Source: Sanghuangporus weigelae (Eukaryota; Basidiomycota; Agaricomycetes; Hymenochaetales; Hymenochaetaceae). From it: a stretch of 64,000 bases of DNA. The stretch's first letter is position 1. Every line of letters begins with the position of its first letter. The stretch covers positions 3,968,001-4,032,000 of the forward strand of contig CP137318.1 in the NCBI GenBank assembly GCA_033182465.1, written 5' to 3'. Below, in pieces: positions 51,205 to 61,541 of this stretch. Under the pieces are notes generated by a model that was given only the letters and a program-made list of their open reading frames with translations, searched no databases and had not been told where the DNA came from. The position numbers were made by a program, and so were the translations under genes.

Positions 51205-52168
51205 GATCGTAAGTGCTTATGGGCACTGCTGGTGGTGAATAGGATGGTGGTGGTGGATTCTCTGGCGCTTGGGTTGCTACTGAACCACTTGCTGGTACTG
51301 CAGGTACTGTTGGTACTTGGATGATAACCGTTCGAGGTGGGGTTCTGAGTAAGAATGGCCTTCGTGATGCTTCTTCGTCTGAGGACACTGATTCGTCAGA
51401 ACTCTGTTCCTGTTGGGCTCTCTCTCTTGGTAGAAAGTATTCCCAGCGTTGTGCTGCCTGAGCTACTTCTCGAATTCGTTGAGCGTGTTCGAGTATGTTC
51501 CTTGAGGTAGTTTCGGTTGTCTGTACCGATGTGAGTATAGCTGCGTAGGTGCGTTGACTCGACTCGATTGTTTGTCCTAGTTGGAGTAGGGCTTCTCGCA
51601 GGTTATGGATGTCTTGAACAATCCTTGGTTGATCTAGAGCTGTCCTGTTAAGCTCTCCGACTCTCGTCTCAATCGTTTGTAGTTGTTGTTCCTGAGCAGT
51701 AATCCTGTTCCGGATAGCGTTGAGCTCTCGGTCAAGTACTCCGTTTCCGTCTATGACCCGTTGATTGAGTGCCCCTGCTGCTCGATCCAATTCCAGAGTA
51801 TATCTCTCTAGAGCTGCTACCTGTGCTCCAATTCTTCGAGTAGTTGTTTCGAGTGCTTCGAATCGATCTCCTACTGCTGTCGCGTATGCTCCGGTTGGTA
51901 GACTGTTTGACTGCCCCGTGTTTGCAGTTCGTTCTTCCAGTCTTTCAACCCTTTCTTGTAGCCTTCTGATCACTGGTGGATACAATATGCTGTGGTTCGT
52001 TGTCGCGTATAGTATGTCGTGATCGCTTTCCAGACTACGTAGCCTGTTGGTGATATGTTGAACTCGTTCGTCGAGGGATCTAGGTGTGAACCTCGTTTGA
52101 TTATCGTTCGCCCGTTCGTTCGTTCGATGACCGTTACTTCTGTTGTTGGCGTTTCCTGATCGGTTCAT
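51134..52168 (-). CDS. Coiled-coil frame upstream of gag
   Basis: 344 codons, starting MNRSGNANNRSNGHRTNERA. The body is strongly heptad-like (RLQERVERLEERTANTGQSN; QQLQTIETRVGELNRTALDQ), then an acidic serine patch (SSDESVSSDEEASRRPFLLR) and a proline-rich tail (PENPPPPSYSPPAVPIST, with a PPxY motif PPSY). PPxY motifs recruit WW-domain ubiquitin ligases in other systems; here that is inference. Intact. It overlaps the upstream frame by ATGA and gag by 71 nt. Confidence 0.6.
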   Translation of the reverse strand: MNRSGNANNRSNGHRTNERANDNQTRFTPRSLDERVQHITNRLRSLESDHDILYATTNHSILYPPVIRRLQERVERLEERTANTGQSNSLPTGAYATAVGDRFEALETTTRRIGAQVAALERYTLELDRAAGALNQRVIDGNGVLDRELNAIRNRITAQEQQLQTIETRVGELNRTALDQPRIVQDIHNLREALLQLGQTIESSQRTYAAILTSVQTTETTSRNILEHAQRIREVAQAAQRWEYFLPRERAQQEQSSDESVSSDEEASRRPFLLRTPPRTVIIQVPTVPAVPASGSVATQAPENPPPPSYSPPAVPISTYDHVDNRPEGASTGAATTDSSDTTL

Positions 52169-52506
52169 GAACTTCGTTTCTCGCCTGATACTTCAGGGTT
52201 ATTGTTCCTTGGTGCTGTTAACCAAGTAGTTCCTTTCTCGTCGAATGTAGCAATAGTGGAAGGGACTGCTGCTACTTTCGTGGTTGTTGTTTGCGTGCTC
52301 CCAACTGCAGGGCTACCAGATGCCTTTGCTATTAGGTACACTTCGTCGTTGTAGGGGTTATGATAGTAGATATGTGATTTAAGTGAATCGGGTTTGTCGT
52401 TCTCCAGGATGTGCACTTGTCCTGAGGATTCGATATGGGTACTAGTCTCGAAACTAGTGACGTCGATAGGGACTTGAGGTCGACGGTCCTCGCCTCGATA
52501 AAACAC
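52165..52506 (-). CDS. First, 113-codon frame of the chromovirus
   Basis: Starts MFYRGEDRRPQVPIDVTSFE, shortly after the primer-binding region, and ends EVSGEKRSS. Its stop overlaps the next start as ATGA (52165-52168), the layout for termination-coupled reinitiation. No domain is recognised. Confidence 0.5.
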   Translation of the reverse strand: MFYRGEDRRPQVPIDVTSFETSTHIESSGQVHILENDKPDSLKSHIYYHNPYNDEVYLIAKASGSPAVGSTQTTTTKVAAVPSTIATFDEKGTTWLTAPRNNNPEVSGEKRSS

Positions 52507-52553
52507 TAGCCAAGAACCTTGCCCGTGAGAGGTGGTGGTAAAACTAGCGAGTG

Positions 52554-52565
52554 ATCTTTCGATCC
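52554..52565 (-). other. Primer-binding region, likely self-priming
   Basis: In sense, GGATCGAAAGAT lies two bases inside the 5' LTR. It is the exact complement of ATCTTTCGATCC at the predicted mRNA start in the same LTR (52827-52838 on the window strand). Tf1-type elements use this arrangement in place of a tRNA primer. I did not recognise a tRNA 3' end that fits. Confidence 0.65.
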
Positions 52566-52864
52566 AATGTTAGGGAGTAGGCCCGGGGTTACACCGGTTC
52601 AATCCTTTTGCCTAAGCAGCGGTGTGTTGTGCAGAGGTGATCTTATCTACCCACGTCTGGCTGTACCACGCGGTCCCTTACTAGCCTTCCTAGTCGCGGT
52701 CCGAGTTATGGATGTTTTCAGATACGAGGTAATAGTAAAGCAGATTGGGATTTCCAAGAGGCGTGATAGTACAAAGCACACAGTAATAGCTCGCTGTAGG
52801 GCAAGCTTTACACCAGTGTGTTAAGAGGATCGAAAGATGGGGAAATGAGGGCCTAATCCTACAA

Positions 52865-52873
52865 CTATTTATG
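52865..52873 (-). promoter_or_regulatory. TATA box of the chromovirus LTR
   Basis: In sense CATAAATAG, ending 27 nt before the ATCTTTCGATCC that matches the primer-binding region. That is the standard TATA-to-start distance. The same box lies at 42086-42094 in the other LTR. Confidence 0.65.
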
Positions 52874-53087
52874 CTCCCAGATATTCCATTTTCCGTCCTA
52901 TTTCTTACTCATCCTGTCTCCACTTTACTCCACTTTCCTCCACCATTACATCTGTTCCTTTGTCATCCTGCTGCGCTTCGCTCCACTTTGCTCCAATCTT
53001 TGTAAGGTCGTCTCCACTATGACAGAATTCTTTGGAGTTGCTGACTGAGACAATAGAGGTGGTGCTCCGATATGGAATGCTCCACTG

Positions 53088-53729
53088 TCAGTACTCCATA
53101 ACGATGTCATTGCCGTCATTGAGTGGCATCTTTGCTCTTGGAGCGATGTAGGCTGCTCGGTATGTGATTCTTCGGAATTCATCTCGAGGTCCAGCGAGGG
53201 TAAGCATAACTCGCACGTCAGTGTTAAGGTGTCGGGTCGGTGTAGAGTATGGTCCAAGGCATATCATGAACTGCATAAGCTCTGCTGGTGGGTTCTGCTG
53301 GGTTCTGGTGACTAGCCATGCTTTGCCTTCGTATCGTATATCTCGAATGTAGCGCCATATCCTTCGTTGTATAAGGAGTTGTAATTGCTTGGTTTCCAGG
53401 TTCGCATCTCTCGGTAAATAAAGGTTTGCCTGTATCGTAGATGCTGGACATGGTGTGTGCAACTCCGGTCTATACCATCCAATCATTCTCCAAGTTATCG
53501 GGTTCGCAGTTCGAGGGGTCCGAGTTGTGATCGTGAGTTCCTCTCGTTTCTTGGGTACTATTGGGCTTGGTGGATTGGAATGCATTGTATCCTGAAGGTG
53601 TCGCTCGGTTTCGATGTGACAGTCACGCGTACCAACCGTTGCCGTGCATACTAAGTAGTATACTTCATAAAGGATCATGTAAACTCGTGCACAGACTTGA
53701 CAGTGCTGAAATGCCAGTGAGGTCTCCAT
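53088..53729 (-). CDS. 213-codon frame in U3 of the 5' LTR
   Basis: Identical translation to the frame at 42309-42950. In this LTR it lies upstream of the predicted mRNA start, so the element's own transcript would not include this copy. Confidence 0.4.
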   Translation of the reverse strand: METSLAFQHCQVCARVYMILYEVYYLVCTATVGTRDCHIETERHLQDTMHSNPPSPIVPKKREELTITTRTPRTANPITWRMIGWYRPELHTPCPASTIQANLYLPRDANLETKQLQLLIQRRIWRYIRDIRYEGKAWLVTRTQQNPPAELMQFMICLGPYSTPTRHLNTDVRVMLTLAGPRDEFRRITYRAAYIAPRAKMPLNDGNDIVMEY

Positions 53730-54079
53730 AAACCTTATTAGCCTTTAGCCTTTTAGCGTTTAGGCTTTAGTAGTTGTGCTTCTGGACTTCTAAGAAGTTT
53801 GATCGCTTCTTTTGATCGAGGTCGCTCTGGTTGCTTGGTCGGCGGCGTTAGAGTGGTAGTCCGCGGTAATAGGCGGTCGGCGGTGTTAGCTGTTAGCGGG
53901 ATTACGTATCCGCTTCGGTGCTTCTAGCGCTCGGGTGGTAACGGGTTACTGTTGCCTAGGCCGCTCGATTGCTTGGGCCTTTGATAGCTGGCTTGGTTAC
54001 CGGTCGCGTTTGGAAAGCTGATCGTGTAGATCTGTTGATCGTGTCGATCCTGATGCGAGTTTTTGAGCGGATCCTTTCA

Positions 54080-54743
54080 GCTGGACAGGACGGTTGGACA
54101 CGAAGCGCATTATATGCGCTCCGTTTCAAGCACACAAGCTTATTTGTTCAGATTTATCTCAAGGGGGCCTTTGTATAGTCTCAAATGCTATAAAAACAAG
54201 CATAGATTTGTGTTGTGGAGGCAGTCCGTAGCACATTGTGGTCGAGAGTGAAGTATTATACAACATTTCTAAGCGACCTACTATATTGAGGAAATTTTCG
54301 ATCTCCGATGCAAATCTCACACAGACGAAAATCATAGGCATTGCCGATCCCCAACTATAGGAATGCTTTCTTTTGTCTTAAAATGACTTTGCAAACCACG
54401 CAATGCCTGGGGATTTTTTCCGGATTTAATTGGTTTTTTTTTTTTTTCCCGAAAAAATTGAAACATGTCTTGGCATTTTTTGAAATTGCGAGATATTGAT
54501 TTCTTTAGTCACTTTTCTGATAGATCTACGAGATTTCACAAAAATACTAAAATTTACAGGCTCGGCAGAGTTGATGCGAAGTGGCGCTCCGCACTGTAGT
54601 CATGTATGTAGCTGGATTTAAATAATCACATATCCTTACATAATATGCCTTTTGCTTAGTAATATATGAACATGACTAAATAAAGGGTGTGGGAACGATA
54701 CACGGGCTCCACAGCCACTTACACAAGTTACAGAGACACCATC
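54080..54743. other. Intergenic, right flank of the chromovirus
   Basis: 664 bp with a long T tract near 54430-54447 and no supported frame. The right end holds the promoter of the Crinkler-like gene, with an AT box CTAAATAAAG at about 54675-54684. Confidence 0.5.
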
Positions 54744-57598
54744 ATGTCAATTCGCGTCCTTCCTGTTATTGATCGTGTCGCAGGCTCTTCTCTTGGGAAA
54801 TCGAATCAACCATTGGGCGATGAGCGAGGTCCTGGTGAGTCCTAGTCTCTTTAGCGTGGCTCCTAATCTAATTTACTTACCAACGCAGCTTCGGAATGGC
54901 GCTTCAATGTGTACCTCCCTGATCATGTGTCTGCTCACTGCGAGGTTATTACATTGAGTGAAGGAAAGTTCGTCGCGGACCTCATAGAAGCAATTCAGAA
55001 GAAGTATGGCCAAAAGTTACTCGTGCCAGAAGGCTCAGATGTCGAGTTCGTGAAGGTGAGCGTTGACAACTTTTTACTCGATCGTCATAACCATGACTGC
55101 AATTAGTGTGGAGAGGTCTCTGCAGAAAGTGACAATATTTTTGGGCGAGTAAAGGACTGGCTTGGGACAAAGGATCGTGATTATATGCATATGCAAAAGA
55201 TTCATGAACTCAAGAAGTACTTCCCCGACGGACCTACTAGGGACGCGGTACATGTTGTCGTTATAACTACTTATGGTATGCTCACAGTTCTGTCTATCCT
55301 TTCTGTACGACCGACTTATCGATTCCAAGTTCGCATATGTCTTGACCCACTCAACTACGAGCTTCTGGCGGACACAGGAGTAATTGATCCTGATAGTTGG
55401 TTTTTTTCGCCTTCTGTGATCTTTCTATAGGCTCAAACCTATTGATTTCAGAACTTCAAAACATCCTCGCCACCTCATTACCTGGACCTAAGACATCGCC
55501 AGCGGGCAAAGGATTCCATAGCATGTTTCGCGTTTATGGGTGGCGTATTGAAACGGAGATGGCTTGGCAAAAGTTCTGTCTCTTTTGGACAGGGCGACGC
55601 GGCAAGTGTGAGAGTGAGGAACATATCTTAGCTCTCGCTGTGGACGAATTCGGATTCGAGATGCCGGGTCACCGGTTGAATAGTATTACTCAAAGCAAGA
55701 ATTGCCTTTTCGTCCGAGAAAGCTATAAATCTCTAGTAAAAGACGTTCGAGCGCTGAAAAAGAAGAATAAGCACAAGGGTCTCGTTATTACTGGTCACCC
55801 AGGAGTCGGTATGCAATTATTCTCTACCTGCACACGATACTACATAGTACTAAGAACTCGCATAGGCAAGACAACCTGGCTCTGGTATATGCTGGTTTGC
55901 TGCCTTATGGATGAAGAACCTGTTGTCTTCCATTATAACGGAAGAACGCGTTTGTTTCTCGACGGTCGCGTTTACTATCTAAAGGAGACAGATAATGTGC
56001 ACATACCCCACGCGCCAGAGGATGTTACATTCTCCCTGATCGATGCCGACGAAGAGCTGGCAACACCACCAACTTACCTCACACATAAGATTTATGGGGT
56101 TTTTCCTGTCCAGGCGTCCTCGCCGAATAGCAAACGATATAATCCTTGGTTGAAGGCTCTCCAAGGATATTCCTGGGGTATGCCCCTCTGGGCCGTTGAG
56201 GAAATCAAGAAAGGGTACGTCAGTCTTTTCCTCCAATTGGTACAATGCTAACGACACCACAGACTAAAACTAGATACCAGGTACGAATCATTCCTGGAGG
56301 CGTTGCAGAGTGCAATTGCGCACGAAGCCACGCAGACCAGTGACACTGCTGACGTGACACAGTCGAAGCGGCCTCCGCCTTTTCCATCTGCAGCTCCTTC
56401 CCCAGGCAGCGCTGTAGCTGCACCGCATCGCGAAGGCGCTCTGCCAGTCGAACTGGAAGGAGTGTTGGGTGCCGATACAATAGATGGTCCTGCAAAATAC
56501 TCCAGTGACGAGCCTATTAGAAAAGCCTTGAGTTTTGCACGCGATGATTCGAGGAATCTGCGCACGGCGGAGACGACGTTCGAACTTGTGGTGGAGGACG
56601 CGATAGAACAGTATGGCGAAGTTCCTCGAGATATATCCGAGGCCGTTTTTGACGGCTACGAATCGATAAATGCAAAAATCGACGCTGCTCTCAACGCTGC
56701 TATGTGGGATCTGGATAAACTCATGACTGCGGTATCGCGCCTCGGCTCGGAGCGATCGGTGTTGGGTGATGATCCTCCATCGCACAAACTGTTCGCAATC
56801 CAGCCGGTTGTCCAGGGTCGCAAGTACACGAAGGACGATATATTTTTACCCAAGTTCAAATCTGGACCAATAAGCAAACGGATCGTAGCGCAGGTCGGCC
56901 GCCTGCAGCTTGCCCATGCCAGGAAGTTCCTTGCCACGATCAGGCTATTCCCGGAATCATCGAGTCTGGCAGGCTGGATCTTCCAGTCCCTTGCTTGCGA
57001 GAAGCTGGCTTCTGCAAATGTTCAATCTGAGATGTTTTCTATGGTGCTGACTGAACATACAGACAAGCATCGTGTATACGTCACACCAAATTACGCGGTA
57101 GCGCCGGGGATACCGTTCCCAAATCACCCGATGAGGCTCGCCAAATGTCATTTCTCAAATAATAAGCTCGAGCTAGAACCCACCGATTGCATTGATGAGT
57201 GTCTTTGCATCCCGGCAGACACGAACCATCCGCTGTTCGACGCGTTCTTTGCAAATATGAGTGTGACGGCGTCGCAAGTCGTCACCACCCTTTATATTAT
57301 TCAGACGACGCTGTCTAGGGTCCATGAAGGCTCGATGAAGGGCTATGCGCATATCGGATCTATTTTAGAGGAGGTGGAGAGGCGGGCGATCGAACTCCAG
57401 AATCAAGCACAACCCGGCAATATCTCCGTGACGACATTCAGAAAGAAGAGGAAGAGGAAGAAGGAAAGCAACCTTACCATGATTAGGTACCTTTATGTCT
57501 GCCGAACGCCTCAAACTCAGCGTACTTGGAAGCTGCCCAAGCAGGGTTGGACAACAAAGTCCGGTGAAGTTTATTGCCTTCATCTTGATTTTTCTTGA
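54744..57598 (+). CDS. Crinkler-type protein: header, P-loop NTPase, nuclease-like tail
   Basis: Six exons (54744-54834, 54889-55055, 55107-55275, 55431-55808, 55866-56214, 56263-57598) join in frame to 829 residues. After a short leader, residues about 31-145 resemble the ubiquitin-like Crinkler header (SEWRFNVYLPDHVSAHCEVI; MQKIHELKKYFPDGPTRDAV). A P-loop NTPase follows, with Walker A GHPGVGKTTWLWY completed across intron 4 near residue 265. The C-terminal part contains SSLAGWIFQSLACEKL and TLYIIQTTLSRVHEGSMKGY, which recall the restriction-fold nuclease module of RHS/Crinkler proteins; a basic patch RKKRKRKKE may be a nuclear signal. Such proteins are known as effectors or putative inter-element conflict proteins in fungi and oomycetes; a role here is inference. 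No secretion signal. The gene looks intact and lies 665 bp from the chromovirus. Confidence 0.75.
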
Positions 57599-58009
57599 TC
57601 TTTGGTATATCTGCTTATCCTCGGTTTGCCTTAACATGCCCTGTACCTCGCTTATGCTCTTTTAAGTATAGCATCTGTTGTATCATTAGCTCGGAAATCA
57701 TGTATTTCGCTTTGCATTGCTACTGTGCTCCCGCTATACTTCACGCTCCCAGCATGTGTTGATTTCGGTGGTAATTCTGTCATGTGTTTTATAAATATAA
57801 AATCGGTTTTATTGCCGGGACAGACGTCTGAGATCAAAATGGCCTCAAGGTCAAGTGGCATGTCAACTTCATACTGTAAGTCGGCTTCCGGACGAGTCTT
57901 GCATAAATCCCTTCATAGCCGTCTCCCCACTGGACTTTGACTCTGAATCAGGCGACAACAGTGCAAGCGCAGGTTTCTCTGGATCACCAGGAGTTTCAGG
58001 AGGACGTAC
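57599..58009. other. Intergenic, Crinkler-like gene to BCS1 relic
   Basis: 411 bp. It holds the 3' flank of the Crinkler-like gene. I looked here on minus for further BCS1 exons after the orphan exon and found none. Confidence 0.5.
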
Positions 58010-58271
58010 AGTTGTTAAAGAAGTCCGACGCTTTTTGGCTAACCGACCTTGTCAATTCTACAACGGAGCCCAAGAAAATGAATCGAAGTATCTCCCTGAC
58101 ATGAGGATTCGATAACTTGAATAACTTCGGAAAGAGACTCTTCAGTATCTGCACTATCGGACCACCAGACAAATCCAGTGCAGTCCGTAGCAGGCGCAAG
58201 TAATGGAATATACTACGCAGCACGAGTTTCGTTCGAGAGACAGACACAGATGCAGGCGTCGGAGAAACCAT
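58010..58271 (-). pseudogene. Orphan first exon of a BCS1-like paralogue
   Basis: From an ATG at 58271 the frame reads MVSPTPASVSVSRTKLVLRS and then VREILRFIFLGSVVELTRSV. It matches the first exon of the BCS1-like gene at 19850 from the initiator on, roughly 60% identical overall and nearly identical over the membrane segment. The splice donor is conserved too: AACT/GTACGTCC here, CACT/GTACGTCC there. No second BCS1 exon and no AAA domain follows within 400 bp, so this is a truncated copy. The promoter may still be present, so a short membrane peptide could be made. Confidence 0.75.
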
Positions 58272-58992
58272 CGTGCTGAGAGAAGAGGAAGGGCTGAGGT
58301 GCTGGCTAGATCGCCGAAGGGAGCCATATTGTTAAGGAGAAGCAATCAGCAGATACAGAGGTCTCGACGACGAGCGTCTAAAGCCTACATTGCATTAACC
58401 AACCAACTGTGATTGCATAGCATCCCATAATGATACGACTTCCATCGATCAAGTGACTGAGAGGCCTATTATGCTTGAAAAGGGGACACGGCACAGCTAC
58501 TGACTCGTCAAACCTGGAAAGCCCAATGACTCGAGTACTTTTAACAATCGAAGGGAAGGATTGGGGGGCGGACGCCAAGATAGTGTGTACACACAGCCAC
58601 ATTCTAAGCTCACCCTGAAGAAAGTACAGGTTTGGGCGTCTATCACAACGTGGTTAGCCTTGAACAACAAAGGAACTCTCACCTACATAAATAGCTCTGA
58701 ACAATTCAAACGCCGATAGGGTTTGCGAATTCAGTCGATTCAGATAGGTTCAAAATGACGCTTCTGCAACTAAGTCAGGGATAACTGTGCGTACGTACAA
58801 GAGCTGACTATCAGGAAAGGTCGAAGGACATCATCCTTCGTGTTAATAATTGGACGGCAATAAGAGGGCAAGTATAAATCAGTGTTGATAATACAGAATA
58901 CTAGCTATAAAGACAACAGAAAGTACTCAGGAAAAATGGAAGAAATTGAAGTAATCATGCATACTTAGAAAAGGTTAGTGGTCATGCTTCCT
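58272..58992. other. Intergenic, BCS1 relic to RTF2
   Basis: 721 bp without a supported gene. It holds the RTF2 3' flank. Minus-strand frames (58378-58682) show no motif. Confidence 0.5.
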
Positions 58993-60085
58993 TTATACAA
59001 GCGTTGCACTCACTCTATTGAATGTCCTCGTCATCCAAGAAGCATCTCCTTTGATCGAACCCTTCGACTTGCTCTCATACAAACTTCGAACGGCATCGCT
59101 CATCTGTGCCTTCCGCTTGGCTTCTTCTTCTGCAAGGCTGTTTGCCACCGCCCGACTCGCTGCAGCGATTGAAGGATTCACAGTAGGCACCGCCTTCGAC
59201 TTTTTCGTTTCCACGGATGATTCGGCAGTGGCCCCTGCGTCTTCTGCTTTTCTCTTCTTTGACTTGCTCTTCCCTTTTTCGCTCTTCTCGCGTCTTCTAA
59301 GTTCCATCGCTGCACGCATTACTTGTTCTGTCTCTGGGTCCGGGTTGATCATCCGGACGTCCATGATGCGGTCGTACTTCGTTCCGCATTGCGGGCAAAG
59401 CTCAAGTTGCTTCGACTGTGTGTCCTTCTCATCCGCTTTCTCGTTTCCGCGATCCTCATCCGATGATGGCGATCCCGTAGACCTTCCAAGGGCCTTGAGA
59501 CCGGACTGCGAAAAGACGCAACCACAGGTGGCAATGTACACGAATGGAACACCGCCGTTCATTTCTCTCAGATTGAGGGGACAAATGAATTTCGCGCGAT
59601 CACTTGAAGAGTTGGGATCAGAAGAGGAAGGATTTAGTGTCAACTTCAGTGTCTTGACATCCTGAAATAATGAAGTCAGTGTTCTAGAGTACCTGCTTAT
59701 CTTGCAGATGTATCCCGCACCTTGAGCGACTTGATATGTCCGCATATCTCATCACCGTCACCATATGCCGACTTATCAAGCAAGTACTCCAGGAGTGCAT
59801 CCTTGTTGTATAGCTTTCCTAGAGCGCAAGACACGATCGGCTCCTCCAATGGTCGCTACATGTATTATCAGCTCACTGAACAAACCTTTCATATAGGAGA
59901 TTAAGTCATACCTTTGACAAAGCGCAATAGAACCAACGAGCACGGGTCTGGTTCGCCTTATCTGCTTGTTCAGCCTACGAACAGAGCTTGAGCATCGTCT
60001 CCCAGCTGACTGATGGCACACTTACCTTGACCTTTGTCCTGACCAAATCGCGTCTGTCAGGGATGCTTCCTCCATCATTACCCAT
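58993..60085 (-). CDS. RTF2: RTF2, replication termination factor 2 family
   Basis: Nuclear protein with a degenerate RING/U-box-like Rtf2 domain; fission-yeast Rtf2 stabilises paused forks and its homologues also act in splicing. The start MGNDGGSIPDRRDLVRTKVK is the family signature. Next come RARWFYCALSKRPLEEPIVS and LGKLYNKDALLEYLLDKSAY. The C2-type elements are FICPLNLREMNG, YIATCGCVFSQSGLKAL and LELCPQCGTKYD. The tail is lysine-rich (GKSKSKKRKAEDAGA) and ends FNRVSATLV. About five exons, near 300 residues. Same strand as the downstream-lying GPALPP gene, 242 bp apart. Confidence 0.92.
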
Positions 60086-60327
60086 GCTTGTTTGTTGCTT
60101 TCAAGGTAGTTTAGCGATGAATGTTGTGGTTGGAAGTCAAGAGCAAGTAACACTCTTAGTTACTTAGTAATAATACTACTTCCGTTATGTAATGCGATGG
60201 CTCAAAACGTGACCTAGTTACTCCATTTATAGAAGTGCCGGCCAGAGTAAGGCAATCAAGACCACTATGCATCCTGTAGAAAGCGATACACAATGCTACA
60301 ATGTTCAGAAAAGTTTATACAACATAG

Positions 60328-61541
60328 TCATAGGTAACCACCGCTCTTCCCGCTCCCGAACCTATCTCCCAGAGAGCCAGCTTCCGAGATCATCTTCCTG
60401 CGCTGCTTCTCATCCATAAGACGACCACCAAGAGACATGTCTCGAGAGTGGTCCCAGATGGCCACGGGTTTGTCATCATCCTCATCCTTCTTGGTCTTTT
60501 TCTCTTTCTTCTTCTCTTCCTCATGCATCTCAACGAGAGTCTTTCCTCGAGAGGATTTCTGTTGTCGCAAAGAGTTATCAACTTGTCAGCAAAGTCCAAA
60601 ATGAAGACCGCTTTGGACAAACGCACATTATGTTCATCGACAACTTTTCGTAACTCTAGATCCTTCTGCCTTTTCCTTTGAATATCACGATCGTCGGAAC
60701 CATCATCCTCGGCGTTCGCTGCTCGTCGCTTCTTTCCCGCGACCTCATCTGCAATGCGTTGCTGTCGCTCTTCGGGTGTCTCTGTCCATAGATTATTAGG
60801 CGCTGAACGCGAGGCAGTATTTCCTCCTCGCGAAAATTGACGAGCTTTTAGTTTCGTCGGGTCGCCAAGACCTGGAAAGGTGATCGAGAAGATCAGTATG
60901 TATCCACAGGTAAAAACTTTTGAAGAGCATACGGCCAAGAAGGTCAGATGAGGAAGGAGGTACTAGCATCCATTCTTCGCGCTTTGGTTTCTTTGGTTTT
61001 GCTGCTTCCTACATGAGCATTATCAGAACTGTCAAAACCCCGAAGTCGCAACTGAGCTCACCTCAATCTGTTGTTTCCTCCTTTCCTCCCTCTCCAAGAA
61101 CTCACGAACGCCTTCGCTAACAGCGCTCATCTTGTCTGGACCTCTCGGTAAAGGCATTGGACCGTATTCGTCGATTCCATCATCTTCGTCCGAGTTGTTC
61201 GATTGACGACCAGGACCAGGTAGTGAGGGACCGATGACTCTGCGTGCTGGAGCAGATGATGACGAAGACCGTGTAGAAGATCCTGGTTCTGCGACCCTAC
61301 TAGACGCAGAAGGACGTTTAGTAAGAAGTCCAGGTGGAAGAGCTGGCCCATATTCATCATCATCATCTTCCCTCCCAGCAACGCGAGAGGAAATCACGTC
61401 AGGTATTTGTGGACCTATGGGTACAACTGAAGTTGCCTCGGAAGCCGGTCCAATCTCTTCATCCAAATTGCTAAATTCATTTTCGTCGGACTTTTTCTGT
61501 TTGAGTAGATGCTCAGGTATTTGAGGTCCAATCGATGCCAT
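60328..61541 (-). CDS. GPALPP-motif protein (DUF3752)
   Basis: Eukaryotic family of unknown role, human counterpart GPALPP1. The start MASIGPQIPEHLLKQKKSDE carries the first IGPQIP; further copies of the motif are VVPIGPQIPDVI, YGPALPPGLL, VIGPSLPGPG and YGPMPLPRGP. Then REEWMLVPPSSSDLLGLGDP and LWTETPEERQQRIADEVAGK, the DUF3752 part. The C-terminus is DKPVAIWDHSRDMSLGGRLM and ends FGSGKSGGYL, strongly conserved in the family. Highly charged and probably nuclear. The middle of the protein is serine-rich (SSTRSSSSSAPAR). Intact. Confidence 0.9.

Larger units (their letters stand above)
41789..54079 (-). mobile_element. Young Ty3/gypsy chromovirus with extra reading frames
   Basis: A 12,291-bp LTR retrotransposon whose sense strand is minus. 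Two 1,512-bp LTRs (offset exactly 10,779 bp) looked identical everywhere I compared them, so insertion is very recent. Sense order: LTR, 113-codon frame, 344-codon coiled-coil frame, gag with a CCHC knuckle, pol (protease, reverse transcriptase, RNase H, integrase, chromodomain), a 358-codon frame, LTR. A small apparently spliced frame runs antisense near the 3' LTR, and each U3 contains a 213-codon frame. The element looks whole; I saw no breaks. Flanks differ (ACGTT on the left, GCTGG on the right), so no target-site duplication is present. Confidence 0.95.
52568..54079 (-). repeat. Chromovirus 5' LTR (sense orientation minus)
   Basis: 1,512 bp, the promoter-bearing LTR for gag-pol. It repeats the left LTR base for base as far as I compared, including a TATA box and a 213-codon U3 frame. 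Right flank begins GCTGG. Confidence 0.95.
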
